Source of the DNA: Nicotiana tabacum | Taxonomy: Eukaryota > Streptophyta > Magnoliopsida > Solanales > Solanaceae | Assembly: GCF_000715075.1 (NCBI RefSeq) | Contig: NC_134096.1 | Coordinates: 116,744,698-116,808,697, forward strand | Reading direction: 5' to 3' | DNA: 64,000 nucleotides | In this document: positions 48,921-61,670 of the stretch, one piece after another | Layout of the letters: the number at the start of each line of letters is the position of its first letter | Numbering within the stretch: position 1 is the first letter of the stretch | Program-made: the position numbers and the translations under genes | The notes under the pieces: model-generated | Told to the model about the DNA's origin: nothing | The model's input: only the letters and a program-made list of their open reading frames with translations | Databases searched by the model: none

Positions 48921-50390
48921 TCCTAATTCGTTGGTTGCACTGTCTTAACCAGAACTCTTGTTGTCGATCTTGATATCCCTCTTGAAAGTGCAACATGCAG
49001 TTGTTCGTGCAAGAAAACATATTGCGGTAAATATAGTCCAATATTTAGGATTTTTGTCTTTATGCTTTATTTATTATATTTGCAAAACATAAACATACTA
49101 AAAATTATTTTCACACTAATTTAAAAGGATATTCCTTAGTTTCGGAAGACGAAAATTAAATTCGGGGATAAGAATATACTTAAAAGCACATTAACCAATA
49201 TCATAATTTTTGCATGTATGACGTTATTGTCAAAACTTCTATATACCATATGTGTGCTATTACATAAGTTATTCGGCTTATCTAAGTTTTTCAGTAGCAT
49301 GACATGCATATTTTTCTTCAAAATTAACCTATATACAATGGAAGATCAATTTTAACTTAGTCTATTATATATACGGTGACACTAACATACGTAAGAAATA
49401 AGAAACTTGACAATAAACATGTGTGGTAAAAGGCCATTTGGTATTAAAGTATTTAAGTATTATTCTTGGTAGTAATTATTGGTATCATTTTATGCTGGGT
49501 CAAAAATTGAAAAATATTTTATTTTTACTATAAAATTTTACAATCAACCTTTTATTAAGTTGATCAATATATTCATTTATGCTAGCTAAGATATATTTTA
49601 AATTCTATGATGTAATTTGCACAAATTGTGTTTTAATCTAATGATAGAAATAATTCTCTTATTAAATGCACTACTATTACCATTGGGATTGATAACCAAG
49701 TGTTCAGGAAGAACCAAATCATCTTTTATTGGATGCTTTTCTTCGTTTCCGACACGAAGCAAGAAGACACTGAATACTGGATCTGTTCTTATTTTATATT
49801 TCTTGTCAGTTGAATCTTTTTCATTCGAATCCAAAAGTATAACTTTGGCAAGCTAGCTTTTATAGCCTTTGCTTTTGTCGATTTTGGAATTACTAGTAGT
49901 ACTTGACAAAATTCACCTCCCAAACCATTAATTTTTCACCAAACGGTTCATTGATATCCAATATATCTCTAGAACTCCAGATAATTATTTCGATCGTTTT
50001 ACACTTAGACATAAGTGCTTCATCTCATATTATCAATTTTGCTTTCCTTATAAATTTAGCACCATTGTTGTGCTTTGATATATTTGTGATGGTTATTTAA
50101 GTTGTTTGAAGAGGTATATAAAATCTAAAGTGGGTGGCGGTCTCACAATAAAATCGTTGTTGGTACACCACTTGCTATTATTGCTAACAGTGTCATGCCT
50201 CTTGATATGATATTTGCAAGTAAGGCATGACATAGAAATATTATTTCGATTCCGCCGAAGGTATCTACAAAGAATAATCTCGTTATACCAGATTAGACTC
50301 TTTATAATATAGTCTTGAAAGCTTGTTCTTGTTTAGGATTTAGCTTTGATTGTGCTTCTTCATACACTTGTATAACATTTTGATTCTTAA
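48921..50390 (-). pseudogene. Helitron Pif1-like helicase, decayed
   Basis: Minus strand fragments, in protein order: LNPKQEQAFKTIL (about 50340-50380); a ruined Walker A, FFVDTFGGIEI, where FF(I/V)DGPGGTGKT is expected, with ALLANIISRGMTLLAI after it (50140-50290); AKLII-stop-DEA, the Walker B with Trp turned into a stop (about 50020); TDPVFSVFLLRVGNEEK (49834-49598); and EQLHVALSRGISRSTTRVLVK, motif VI (48925-49025). Order and wording fit the C-terminal helicase of plant Helitron Rep/Hel proteins, which unwinds DNA for rolling-circle transposition. It is non-functional, and the Rep part was not found. Confidence 0.85.
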
Positions 50391-51499
50391 TAATATACTA
50401 ACCTTTTTACTTTGTGTTCTAACGCTCTTTTTAAGGAATTAATTTATATAGCCTAAGATTTGTTTTGCTTGAATAAGAATTTTACTCATATGATGAATTT
50501 AAAAAATAATTGAATTGGATTCTCTTTCTAAATAATTAATTAAAAGATTTAATTATTTTTTTTAATTATTTGATTTTAACATAAAAAAACAAATTTATTC
50601 TATGTTGATTCAGATCTTAATATTAGTTCATCTCTGGTTTTGAATATTTAATTGACTCTTACCAACCATTTTTTCTCTCTTTCTCACACATTTATATTCT
50701 TAAATATTTTCTTAGTTATTGTTTAATAATTAGGTATTTTTCAATATTACACGAAAAATTGATTAAAAATATTTATTTGAGTAGGAATATAGTTCAAATA
50801 TAATATAAAAATATATTATCGTGGGAGTATTTGTTTCTCAATTTCAACTCTTTATGCAATTTATTTAATATTACTTTTAATTTTTCTTCGTATTGGACAT
50901 TATATAATGGTAATGTATTGTCAATACGGAGGATTCTTATGAAATTGATTTTATTAAACCTTCCTACATATTTTTAACGAGAATTTAATAGACAAAATTT
51001 TATTAATTTTAAATATTAAAAATTAGCATTGAATATATTGTAGTCCAAAAAATAGGTTATTGTAGTTATGTCCTTTCCCTATGAGTTCTTCCGTTTAATA
51101 TTTTAGGGTTATTTCGATATATTAATATTGTATTTATAATTTTATAACAATATAGGCTCTCATTTTTCTAAATGGATTTGTACAATATAATACATTCTCA
51201 AATAAATTAGTAATAGGACATTATAATACGTTTTCAAATTAAATTAGTAATAGGAGTTTTTAAGAAGTATATCCTATAAGTAATAGGATTACATGACTAA
51301 AGGTATTTACTTGTTCAATTTTATATGAATTAGACAACACGAAATTAATTATACTAATAGGATTCCTAAAGGTAATCATGTAGGATTCCTAACATATAGT
51401 ATTATGCCCAAACACTAATAGGATTATAAGGTTAATATCTATAATTCCGTTTATGTCCTTTTATTATGAGTTATTATGCCTAATATTATAAGGTTATTT

Positions 51500-53578
51500 T
51501 GGTCACGACCCGAAATTCTCACCTTCGGACCGTGATGGAGCCTAACATTTCACTTGCTAGGCAAGCCACGTTAGAATAATATTATCTATTTTTAAAATAA
51601 TTTTTAAAATTTATTAATAACAAAGAACAATTGCGGAAGTAAATTCTGAAATATAGTGAATAATCCATAAAAGACAACGGTGTCTAAATACCATCCTAGA
51701 ATTGGTGTCACAAGTGTACGAGCTTCTAGAATAATACAAATAAAGGTCTGAATAAAATAAAGCTGTCTGAAAATAAACACACAGCTAAAGTAAAATAGAT
51801 GGGGACTTCAAAACTACGGACGCCATGTAGTTATACCTCAAGTCTCCCCCGAGTAGCTGAAATCCGAGGAAGTCTATGGTACGCCGCTGGGACCAACTCC
51901 AAAATCTGCACAAGAAGTGTAGAGTGTAGTATCAGTACAACCGACCCCATGTACTGGTAAGTGTTGAGCCTAACCTCGATGAAGTAGTGACGAGGCGAAG
52001 GCGGGTCACTTACATTACCTATACGCAATATTAATAACAACAACAATAATAAGAATAAATCAGATAACTCATTTATAATAATTGAAGCCAACTCAGCAGT
52101 CATAACCAATTATTATTTCCATCAATTCTGTTGCAGCGTGCAACCCTCTCTCACAATATATTCACATTCAGTTCTGTTGTGGCGTGCAACCCGCTCCTTC
52201 AATATATTTATTTTAATCAAGTCTGTTGCGGCGTGCAACCCGATCCTCCAATATGGACTTTTAATAAGTCTGTTGTGGCGTGCAACCCGATCCTACAATA
52301 TATTCATTATCATTAATTCTGTTGCGGCGTGCAACCCGCTCCTCCAACATATTCATTTACCAATTCTTATAGAAGACATTTCCCCAATAAATGTAACAAT
52401 TAATATAAAATTATAAGACAACAAGAATACAATAATTATGATTTATTTATGAAACAAACAAAGGCAAATAGCAAATTATTATGGAAATCAGAGAGAAAAT
52501 ATGCAATTTAATATTTAATATGCTAAATGTCAAATAAAAATTAAGGCACATAATTAGCATGTAACAATTAATGCACGAATTCAAGAATTAATATTTCACA
52601 AAGAATAGGAGAGAAATAATTATTATAATGATTAATTTATAATTTAAAACAATTTATGATTTTTCAAGTAAGCAAGCAAATAATTAATTTTGATGACATA
52701 TAGACACTCGTCACCTCGCCCATACGTCGTCCACATGCAATTCACATAACAAATAATTTAAGGGTTCTATTCCCTCAAGTCAAGGTTAACCACGATACTT
52801 ACCTCGCTTTGAAAATTCCAATCAATTACTCGACCACACCTTTTCCTTTTAAATTTGTCTCCAAAAGCTTCAAATCTTTTCACAAACAATTCGATATACT
52901 CAATACGAATCATAGGAATTAATTCCATATGAATTTACAAATTTTTCGGATAAAAATCCAAAAATTCATTTAAATATTCAACAGTGGGACCCAAGTCTCG
53001 CGCGATCAAATCACCAAAATAACACCAAGAACTACGAATCGGACACCAAATAAAGGAAATTTCCAAGAAAACTTTAAAACTTATATTTTTACAACCGGGT
53101 GTCCGAATCACGCCAAATCAACTCTGATTCTCACCAAATTCGGCAGACAAGTCATAAATATTATAGTGGATCTACACCAGGATCCGAAACCAAAATACGG
53201 ACCCGAGGTCAATAAATCCAATATCAGTAATTTCTTAAAAATTATTAAGCCTTCAAGCATTTAATTTGATCAAAACTCCATATCTCGAGCTAGGGACCTC
53301 GGAATTCGATTTCGGACATATGCCCAAATCATGATACGAACCTACCGGAATTGTCAAAATATTTATCCGGGTCCGTTTGCTCAAAATGTTGACTAAAGTC
53401 AACTCAGTTGAGTTTTTAAAGCTCTATTTTATATTTTAATCCATTTTTTCACATAAACACTTTTCGAAAAATTGTACGGACTGTGCACGCAAGTCGAGGA
53501 ATGATAAATGGTATTTTTCAAGGTCTTAGAACACAGAATTACTTGTTAAATTTAAAGATGATATTTTGGGTCATCACA
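51500..53578 (-). repeat. Element 4, 3' LTR (left, internally deleted)
   Basis: About 2,079 bp. It matches the right LTR except that about 0.8 kb is missing after GACCCAAGTCTC (near 52990), which removes the CpG block and the first donor-like site. It has five copies of a 48-bp tandem unit (TCTGTTGCGGCGTGCAACCC) at 52127-52365, against three in the other LTR. One donor-like ACTTACC remains at 52797-52803. Confidence 0.88.
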
Positions 53579-54330
53579 TTCTCCACCTCTAAAGCAAACG
53601 TTTGTCCTCGAACGGAGTTAGAAAAAGTACCTGAGCTGGTGAATAAGTGTGGATATTTACTCCGCATGTCCGACTCGGACTCCCAGGTAGATGCCTCTAC
53701 CAGCTTACCTCTCCATTGCACCCGAACTAAAAGATAACTCTTAGACCTCAACTTTCGGACCTGCCGGGCTAGAATAGCCACCGGCTCCTCTTTGTAAGTC
53801 AAATCTCTGTCCAATTGGACTGAGCTGAAATCTAACACATGGGACGGATTACCATGATATTTTCGGAGCATAGACACATGGAACACCGGATGAACCACTG
53901 ATAAACTAGGTGGTAATGCAAGCCTGTAGGCTACTTCACCCACCCTTTCAAGAATTTCAAAGGGTCCGATATACCTAGGGCTCAACTTTCCCTTCTTCCC
54001 GAACCTCATTACACCTTTCATAAGTGAAATCCGGAGCAATATTTTTTCTCCAACCATGAATGCAATATCACGAACTTTACGGTCGGAATAACTCTTTTGC
54101 CTAGACTGAGTTGTGCGAAGTCGATCCTGTATAATCTTGACCTTATCCAAGGCAGCTTGTACCAAATCGGTACCCAACAACCGAGCCTCTCGTGGTTCAA
54201 ATCAGCCAACTGGCAAACGGCATCGCCTTCCGTATAATGCCTCATATAGAGCCATCTGTATGATCGACTGTTAGCTATTATTATAAGCAAACTCCGCAAG
54301 TGGAAAGAAGTGATCCCAAGAAACTCCAAT
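53539..54330 (-). pseudogene. Element 4 integrase C-terminus and chromodomain
   Basis: The 54180-53539 frame gives the [20 protein letters not shown] and [20 protein letters not shown] tail, followed by the chromodomain [15 protein letters not shown] and YPHLF. It reads about 40 bases into the 3' LTR. It is in the same frame as the integrase core upstream, with stops at 54273-54271 and near 54185-54230 between them. Confidence 0.88.
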
Positions 54331-55467
54331 GTCTATAACACAAGCGCGAATCATATCTTTCAATATTTGAATGGTGTGCTCTGACTTTCCGTCTGTCTGT
54401 GGATGAAATGATGTACTCAACTCAACCCGCATGCCTAACTCACGTTGTACAACCCTCCAGAAGTGTGAGGTAAACTGCGTACCTCGATCTGAAATAATAG
54501 ACACGGGCACAATGTGAAGGAGGATAATCTCACGAATGTAAATTTCAGCTAACCTCTCTGAAGAATAGGTAACTGCCACTGGAATGAAATGTGCTGACTT
54601 GGTCAACCTGTCCACAATGACCCAAACTGTGTCAAATTTTCTCTGAGTCTGTGGGAGCCCAACAACAAAATCCATAGTGATACGCTCCCACTTCCACTCA
54701 GGAATTTCTAACTTTTGAAGCAAACCACCAGGTCTTTGATGCTCGTACTTAACTTGTTGACAATTCAGACACCGAGCTACAAAAGCAACTATATCCTTTT
54801 TCATTCTCCTCCACCAATAATGTTGCCGCAAATCTTGATACATTTTGGCGGTACCTGGATGAATATAGTACCTGGAACTGTGTGCATCTTCAAGAATTAA
54901 TTCACAAAGCCCATCCACATTAGGCATACAAATATGACACTGCATTCGCAGAACTCCATCTCTCCCTACAACAACCTGTTTAGCATCACCGTACCGCACA
55001 ATGTACTTAAGGACAAGTAAATAAGGATCATCATACTTCCTCTCTCTGATGCGCTCATATAAAGAAGACCGAGCGACTGTGTAAGCTAGAACCCGATTGG
55101 GTTCTGATACATCTAACCTCACGAACTGATTAGCCAAAGTCTGAACATCTACAGCTAATGGCCTCTCACCAACTAGAATATACGCAAGACTGCCCATACT
55201 CACAGCCTTTTTACTCAAAGCATCGGCCACCACATTGGCCTTTCCGGGGTGATACAAAATGGTGATATCATAGTCTTTCAACAACTCCAGCCATCTTCTC
55301 TGCCTCAAATTAAGATCTTTTTGTTTGAACAGACACTGAAGGCTACGATGATCGGTAAATACCTCACACGAGACAGCGTAGAGGTAATGCCTCCAAATCT
55401 TCAGCGCATGAACAATGGCTGCCAATTCTAAGTCATGAATAGGATAATTCTTCTTGTGAACTTTCAA
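54271..55467 (-). pseudogene. Element 4 RNase H and integrase core
   Basis: 398 open codons. RNase [20 protein letters not shown] and [16 protein letters not shown]. Integrase: zinc region [33 protein letters not shown] with the first Asp, [14 protein letters not shown] with the second Asp, and [14 protein letters not shown] with the Glu. This is the best-preserved part of either Gypsy copy. A single TAG (55476-55474, in AYA-RQLK) separates it in frame from the reverse transcriptase. Confidence 0.92.
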
Positions 55468-55473
55468 CTGCCG

Positions 55474-56440
55474 CTACGCATATGCAATTACCTTGCCATC
55501 TTGCATTAATACTGCACCAAGCCCAATGTGAGATACATCACAATATACCGTATACGATCTTGAACCTGTGGGTAATACCAACACTAGCGCCATAGTCAAA
55601 ACGGTCTTGAGCTTCTGAAAGCTCATCTCACACACGTCTGACCATCTGAATGGGACACCTTTCTGGGTCAATCTGGTCAATGGGCTTGCTATAGATGAAA
55701 ACCCTTCCACGAACCGACGATAATAATCTGCTAAACCCAGGAAACTCCGAATCTCTGTAACTGAAGTAGGTCTAGGCCAATTCTGAACAGCCTCAATCTT
55801 CTTAGGATCCACCTTTATGCCTTCTGCCGATACAACATGTCCCAAAAAGGCAACTGAGTCGAACCAAAACTCACATTTTGAAAACTTGGCATATAACTGA
55901 TTATTCTTCAAGGTGTGAAGCACACTTCGAAGATGCTGCTCATGTGCTTCTCGACTGCTGGAGTAAATAGAGATATCATAAATGAATACAACCACAAAAG
56001 AATCTAAATAAGGCTTGAACACCCCATTCATCAAATCCATACATGTTGTTGGGGCATTTGTCAACCCAAATGACATCACTAGGAATTCGTAATGCCCATA
56101 CCGAGTTCGAAAAGTTGTTTTAGGGACATCAGATGCCCTAATCTTCAACTGATGATAACTAGACCTCAAATCGATCTTCGAAAATACCTTGGCACCCTGA
56201 AGTTGATCAAATAAGTCATCAATTCTTGGCAGCGGATATTTGTTTTTGATAGTGGCTTTGTTCAACATAATCTATACACATCCTCATAGAGCCATCTTTC
56301 TTCTTTACAAATAATACTGGTGTACCCTAGGGTGAGACACTGGGTCTAATGAATCCCTGATCAAGCAAGTCTTGTAACTACTCTTTCAATTCTTTCAACT
56401 CTGTCGGGGCCATACGGTATGGTGGAATAGAAATGGGCTG
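55474..56440 (-). pseudogene. Element 4 reverse transcriptase, catalytic Asp lost
   Basis: The frame 56268-55474 has [68 protein letters not shown] and the RNase H start [18 protein letters not shown]. The catalytic box reads FIYDISIYS instead of F/YIDDILIYS (near 55965-55990), so the first Asp is Tyr. A frameshift at about 56265 separates it from [11 protein letters not shown] and the protease. Confidence 0.92.
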
Positions 56441-57034
56441 AGTGCCCAGAGCCAAATCAATACAGAAGTCAATATCTCTGTCGAGTGGCATCCCCGACAG
56501 ATCTACAGGAAATACATCTGGAAATTCACGAACAACTGGTATTGAGTCCATAGAAAGGACATACGCACTAGGATCACGAATATAAGCCAAATAGGCTACA
56601 CACCCTTTCTCTACCATACGCCAAGCTTTCATATAAGAAATAACCATGCTAGCAGAATGACCAGGAGTTCTTTTCCACTCTAATCGAGGTAACCCCGGCA
56701 TAGCTAGGGTCACTGTCTTGGCATGACAATCCAATATAGCATGATAAGGGGACAACCAATCCATACCCAAGATGACATCAAAATCTACCATATCAAGAAG
56801 TAGAAGATACATACTAGTCTCAAGATTACCAATAGTAACCATACACAAATGATAGACATGATCTACTGTAACAGAGTCTCCCACCAGTATAGATACACAT
56901 ACAGAAGCACTTAGAGAATCACAAGTCACAACCAAATATGAAGAAAAATAGGAGGACACATAGGAATAAGTAGATCCCGGATAAAAAAGAACTGAAGCAT
57001 CTCTATGGCAAACTGGAATAATACTTGTGATCAC
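56378..57034 (-). pseudogene. Element 4 aspartic protease, catalytic Asp lost
   Basis: 218 open codons. The active-site box reads VLFYPGSTYSYVSS (near 56970-56995) where LFDPGSTYSY is expected, so the catalytic Asp is Tyr. FDVILGMDWLSPYHAIL and the VFPVDLSGMPLDRDIDF linker are intact. It runs directly towards the reverse transcriptase. Confidence 0.88.
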
Positions 57035-58644
57035 AACATCAGATGACTCGGCCTCAAGCCTAGCTGGAAAAGCATAAAATCGGGGCTGGGCCCCACCACT
57101 ATGAATTGCGTCTCTAGGACGGCCTCTAACGGGATGGCCTCCACCTCTAACGGTCTGACCTCCACCTCTAATGGCCTGACCTCCACTTTTAATAGCCCGA
57201 CCTCCACCTCTGGCTGCCTAACCCCTACCTCTAGCTGGCTGAGCAGGCAGTGAAGCAACTGGCCCCGGTATGATGGCATGAGAATCTTGCCGAGATCTGT
57301 TACTCGCCAATCTAGGGCAATACCTCCTGATGTGACCAATGTTCCCATACTCATAATACCCATCCTGATGCCGTGGCTGCTAAAGCTGAAGCTGACCCAA
57401 ATGGGTCGAATAACCGCTGTAGTAACTCTAGAGTGGTGGTGCACTGATAGGAGATGAATGTGCACTGAATGTTGGCTACCCAGATTAAGTCTTAATAGGA
57501 CCGTGACTCCCTGAAGCACTGGGAGATGCATGAAGTGCTAAATAAAATAGTTTGGGAGGATGACCCCTACCAAAATTACCTCTGCCTCCAGACGAGGCAC
57601 CACTGTAACCACCGAACTAATGAGGCCTCTTATCAGACCTCTTCCCTCTCTCCTTTTCAAGAACCATCTCGATCCTCCTTGCGACATTAGCAGCCGCCTG
57701 AAAAGAAATCTCACTTCCGGTCTCCTTGGCCATCTGAAGTCTGATAGGGTGAGTGAGTCCCTCAATAAACCTCCTCACTCTCTCTCCCTCTGTAGGTAGT
57801 AAAAGGAGAGCATGGCGGGCCAAATCCACAAAACGTGACTCATACTAAGTAACAGTCATACTGCCCTGTTGTAGACGCTCAAATTGCTTGCAGAATTCCT
57901 CTCTCTGTGTGATACAGAGGAACTTCTCCAGAAATAGCTGAGAGAACTGCTCCTAGGTAAGTGCAGGCGATCCGACTGGTTGGGTCAATGTATAATCTCT
58001 CCACTACCTCTTGGTGGAACCCGTCATCTGAAATACAGCAAAATCAACCCCATTGGTCTCAACTATACCCATGTTCCGCAGCACCTCGTGGCAGCATTCA
58101 AGATAATCTTGTAGGTCCTCAGAAGGTGTACCATTGAAGTGAACTGGAAAGACCTTAGTAAACTTATCCAGTCTCAATAAGGCCTCAAAAGAAATGGTGG
58201 GCCTATCACCGGTCTGTGCCGCAATAACTGGCTGAACTACCCCAACTGGCGGGGCTGCTGGAGCCTGATTCTAGGGAGCCATCTGCTCCGGAGCGGGAGT
58301 AGTGGGAGTTTGTACCCCACCTCCCCCCAAACCTGTGAGACGGATGGTGCCACTGAAAATGTACCATTCTGGGCCACGCCCTCCATAAGACTTACCAAAC
58401 GGACCAGAGCGTCCTGAAGTACTGGAGTGGCTATGAATCCTTCCGGGACCTGAACTGGTACATTCTGAACTGGAACCTCCTCTTGAAGTTCCACCTGAGG
58501 TTCTACAACAGGTGCAACTGCTTGAGCTCTGGACTGGGATCTACCTCAGCCTCTAGCACGAGCTCGACCACTACCCCTGGCCATAGTTGCCACCGGGGGT
58601 TCTGGTCCCTGTCCATCGGTAGAGGTATTACGTGTTCTTACCAT
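57035..58644 (-). pseudogene. Element 4 gag, heavily broken
   Basis: It starts at ATG 58644 (MVRTRNTSTDGQGPEP), the same kind of start as element 3. Gag core pieces: VPVQVPEGFIATPVLQDALV (58494-58237) and ERVRRFIEGLTHPIRLQMAK (57829-57617). The zinc knuckle near 57315-57360 reads YYEYGNIGHIRRYC, so both leading cysteines are Tyr. Many stops and frameshifts. Confidence 0.82.
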
Positions 58645-58845
58645 CTGCAAGAGAATAAGAGTAGAATGTTTCATATTTCGATGATAGAGTAAAATCGCAC
58701 GACAGAATAAGAAAGAAGTGATATTGTTCCTAAACTTCATAGCCTCTGAGAGATAAGTACAGACGTCTCCGTACCGATCCTTCAGACTCTACTAAGCTTG
58801 CTCGTGACTCATGAGACCTATGTATCCTAGTGCTCTGATACTACC

Positions 58846-61637
58846 TGTCACGACCCGAAATTTCCACATTCGGACCGTGATGGCGCATAACATTTCACTT
58901 GCTAGGTAAGCCACATTAGAATAATATTATCTATTTTTAAAACGATTTTTAAAATTTATTAATAACAAAGAATAATTGCGAAAGTAAATTCTGAAATAGA
59001 GTGAATAATCCATAAAAGACAACGGTGTCTAAATACCATCCCAGAATTGGTGTCACAAGTGCACGAGCTTCTAGAATAATACAAATAAAGGTTTGAATAA
59101 AATAAAGTTGTCTGAAAATAAACACACAGCTAAAGTAAAATAGACAGGGACTTTAGAACTGCGGAGGCCATGCAGTTATACCTCAAGTCTCCTCTGAATA
59201 GCTAAAACCCGAGCAAGTCTATGGTACACCGCTAGGACCAACTTCAAAATCTGCACAAGAAGTGCAGAGTGTAGTATCAGTACAACCGACCCCATGTACT
59301 GGTAAGTGCTAAGCCTAACCTCGACGAAGTAGTGACGAGGCAAAGGCGGGTCACTTACATTACCTGTACGCAATATTAGTAACAACAACAATAATAGAAA
59401 TAAATCAGGTAACTCATTTATAATAATTGAAGCCAACTCAGCAGTCATAACCAATTGTCATTTCCATCAATTCTGTTGCAGCGTACAACTCGCTCTCACA
59501 ATATATTCACATTCAGTTCTGTTGCGGCGTTCAACCCGCTTCTCCAATATATTTATTATAATTAATCATGTTGCGGCGTGCAACCCGATCCTCCAATATA
59601 TCCATTTCAATCAATTCTTATAGAAGAAATTTTTCCAATAAATGCAACAATTGATATAAAATTATAAGATAACAAGCAAATAATAATTATGATCTAATTA
59701 TGAAACAAACAATGACAAATAGCAAATTATTATAGAATCAGGGAGAAAATAGACTGTTTAATATTTAATATACAAAATGTCAAATAATAATTAAAACACA
59801 TAATTCAAATAGCATGTAACAATTAATGCAGGAATTCAAGAATTAATATTTGACAAAGCATAGGAGAGAAATAATTATTATAATGATTAATTCATGATTT
59901 AAAATAATTTATGATTTTCAAGTAAGCAGGCAAATAATTATTTTTGACGACGTATACACACTCGTCACCTCGCCTATACGTCATTCACATGCAATTCACA
60001 TAACAAATAATTTAAGGGTTCTATTCCCTCAAGTCAAGGTTAACCACGACACTTACCTCGCTTTGCAAATTCCAATCAATTACTCGACCACGGCTTTTCC
60101 TTTTACATTTGTCTCCAAAAGCTTCATATCTATTCACAAACAATTCGATATACTCAATACGAATCATAGGAATTAATTCCATATGAATTTACAAATTTTT
60201 CGGATAAAAATTCGAAATTCATTAAATTATTCGACAGTGGGACCTAAGTCTCAAATCCTGAAAAAACTTACGAAATTCGAACACCCATTCCGAGACGAGT
60301 CCATCCATATAAAAATTATCCAATTCCGATGTCAAATGGACCTTCAAATCTTAAATTTTTATTTTTGAAAGATTTTATAAAAATCTGATTTTTGTTCTAT
60401 AAATTCACGGATTCATGATATAAATGAGTATGAAATCATGAAATATAATTCATATAGGATAAGGAATACTTACCCTCAATATTTTCCCATAAAAATCGCC
60501 TTACCCGTGCTCAAAAATGAAAAAGGGTTGAAAATGGGACGAATCCCATTTTCCAGAACTTAAGTTTTATTTCTAGGACTTTTACCCTTCGCGAACGCGG
60601 TCAGTGCCTCGTATTCGCGAAGCACAAATTTATGTTGTCCCATTTTATACTTCCCGAACGCGAGGGCTACTTCGCGAACGCGAGGGCTACTTCGCGAACG
60701 CGAAGCTTGCCTAGCTTGGCCTTCGCGAACACGAGCTGCCCTTTGCGAACGCGAAAGAAATAATCCTGACCAGCCTCTTTTCCTTCGCGAACGCGAAACT
60801 TTGAACCTTAAGCCTTCGCGAACGCGATCACGCTGTCGCGAACGCGTAGCACAAAACATGCCAGCCCCAATTTTTTCTTCGCATTCGCGAGAGTACCTTT
60901 GCCAACGCGAAGAAGAACACACCAGAAGCCTAAAGTCTACAGAAAACTAGATTTTCTAAGTCTGAAAATGATCCGTTAACCACCCGAAACCAACCCGAGC
61001 CCTCGGGGCTCCAAACCAAACATGCACCCAAACATCATATGAACTTGCTCGCGTGATCAAATCGCCAAAATAACATCAAGAACTATGAATCGGACACCAA
61101 ATCAAAGGATATTTCCAAGAAAACTTTAAAACTTATATTTTTACAACCAGATGTCTAAATCACGTCAAATCAACTCCGATTCTCACCAAATTCGGCAGAC
61201 AAGTCATAAATATTATAGTGGACCTACACCGGGCTCCGGAACCAAAATACAGACCCGAGATCAATAAATCCAATATCAATAATTTCTTAAAAATCATTAA
61301 GCTTTCAAGCTTTTAATTTTTTATTAAAATTCCATATCTCGAGTTAGGGACCTCAGAATTCGATTTCGGGCATACGCTCAAGTCCCAAATCACAATACGG
61401 ACCTACAGGAATTGTCAAAATACTGATCCGGATTCGTTTGCTTAAAATATTGACTAAAGTCAACTCAGTTGAGTTTTTAAAGCTCTATTTCACATTTTAA
61501 TCCATTTTCACATAAAAACTTTTTGAAAAATTATACGGGCTGGGCTCACAAGTCGAGGAATGATAAATGGTACTTTTTAAGGTCTTAGAATATAGAATTA
61601 CTTATTAAATTTAAAAATGACATGTTGGGTCATCACA
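58846..61637 (-). repeat. Element 4, 5' LTR (right, full length)
   Basis: 2,792 bp from TGTCACGACCC to GGGTCATCACA. It has three tandem GTTGCGGCGTGCAACCC units (59470-59605), donor-like ACTTACC at 60051-60057 and 60468-60474, and a CpG block of TTCGCGAACGCG words (60588-60915). Confidence 0.9.
60588..60915. repeat. CpG-rich block of TTCGCGAACGCG words
   Basis: About fifteen CTTCGCGAACGCG words, with a local exact duplication of CGAACGCGAGGGCTACTTCG-type text at 60656-60700. It is absent from the left LTR of the same element. Confidence 0.82.
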
Positions 61638-61670
61638 AACATTGTTTTCATATTTTTATAATAATATAGA

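Larger units (their letters stand above)
51500..61637 (-). mobile_element. Gypsy chromovirus (element 4), decayed
   Basis: LTRs at about 51500-53578 and 58846-61637, with gag-pol on the minus strand between them. The PBS at 58832-58843 has one change (TAGTATCAGAGC). The polypurine tract is TTCTCCACCTCTAAAG (53579-53594). No matching TSD is visible: the left flank ends TTATTT, the right begins AACAT, and the first LTR bases read TGGTCACG rather than TGTCACG. It is related to element 3 but clearly a different family. Confidence 0.92.
48601..61670 (-). mobile_element. Helitron C with helicase remnant, split by a Gypsy element
   Basis: The 3' end is CTAG at 48601-48604 with a perfect 7-bp hairpin AACGTGC-GTT-GCACGTT at 48613-48629. 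The helicase remnant follows at 48921-50390. The 5' end is TCTATATTATTATAAAAATA from 61670, after the nested Gypsy element (51500-61637). The sequence before the insertion (51430-51499) and after it (61638-61670) together resembles the repeat at about 51060-51160. Apart from the helicase, 50391-51499 holds no recognisable gene. Confidence 0.7.
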
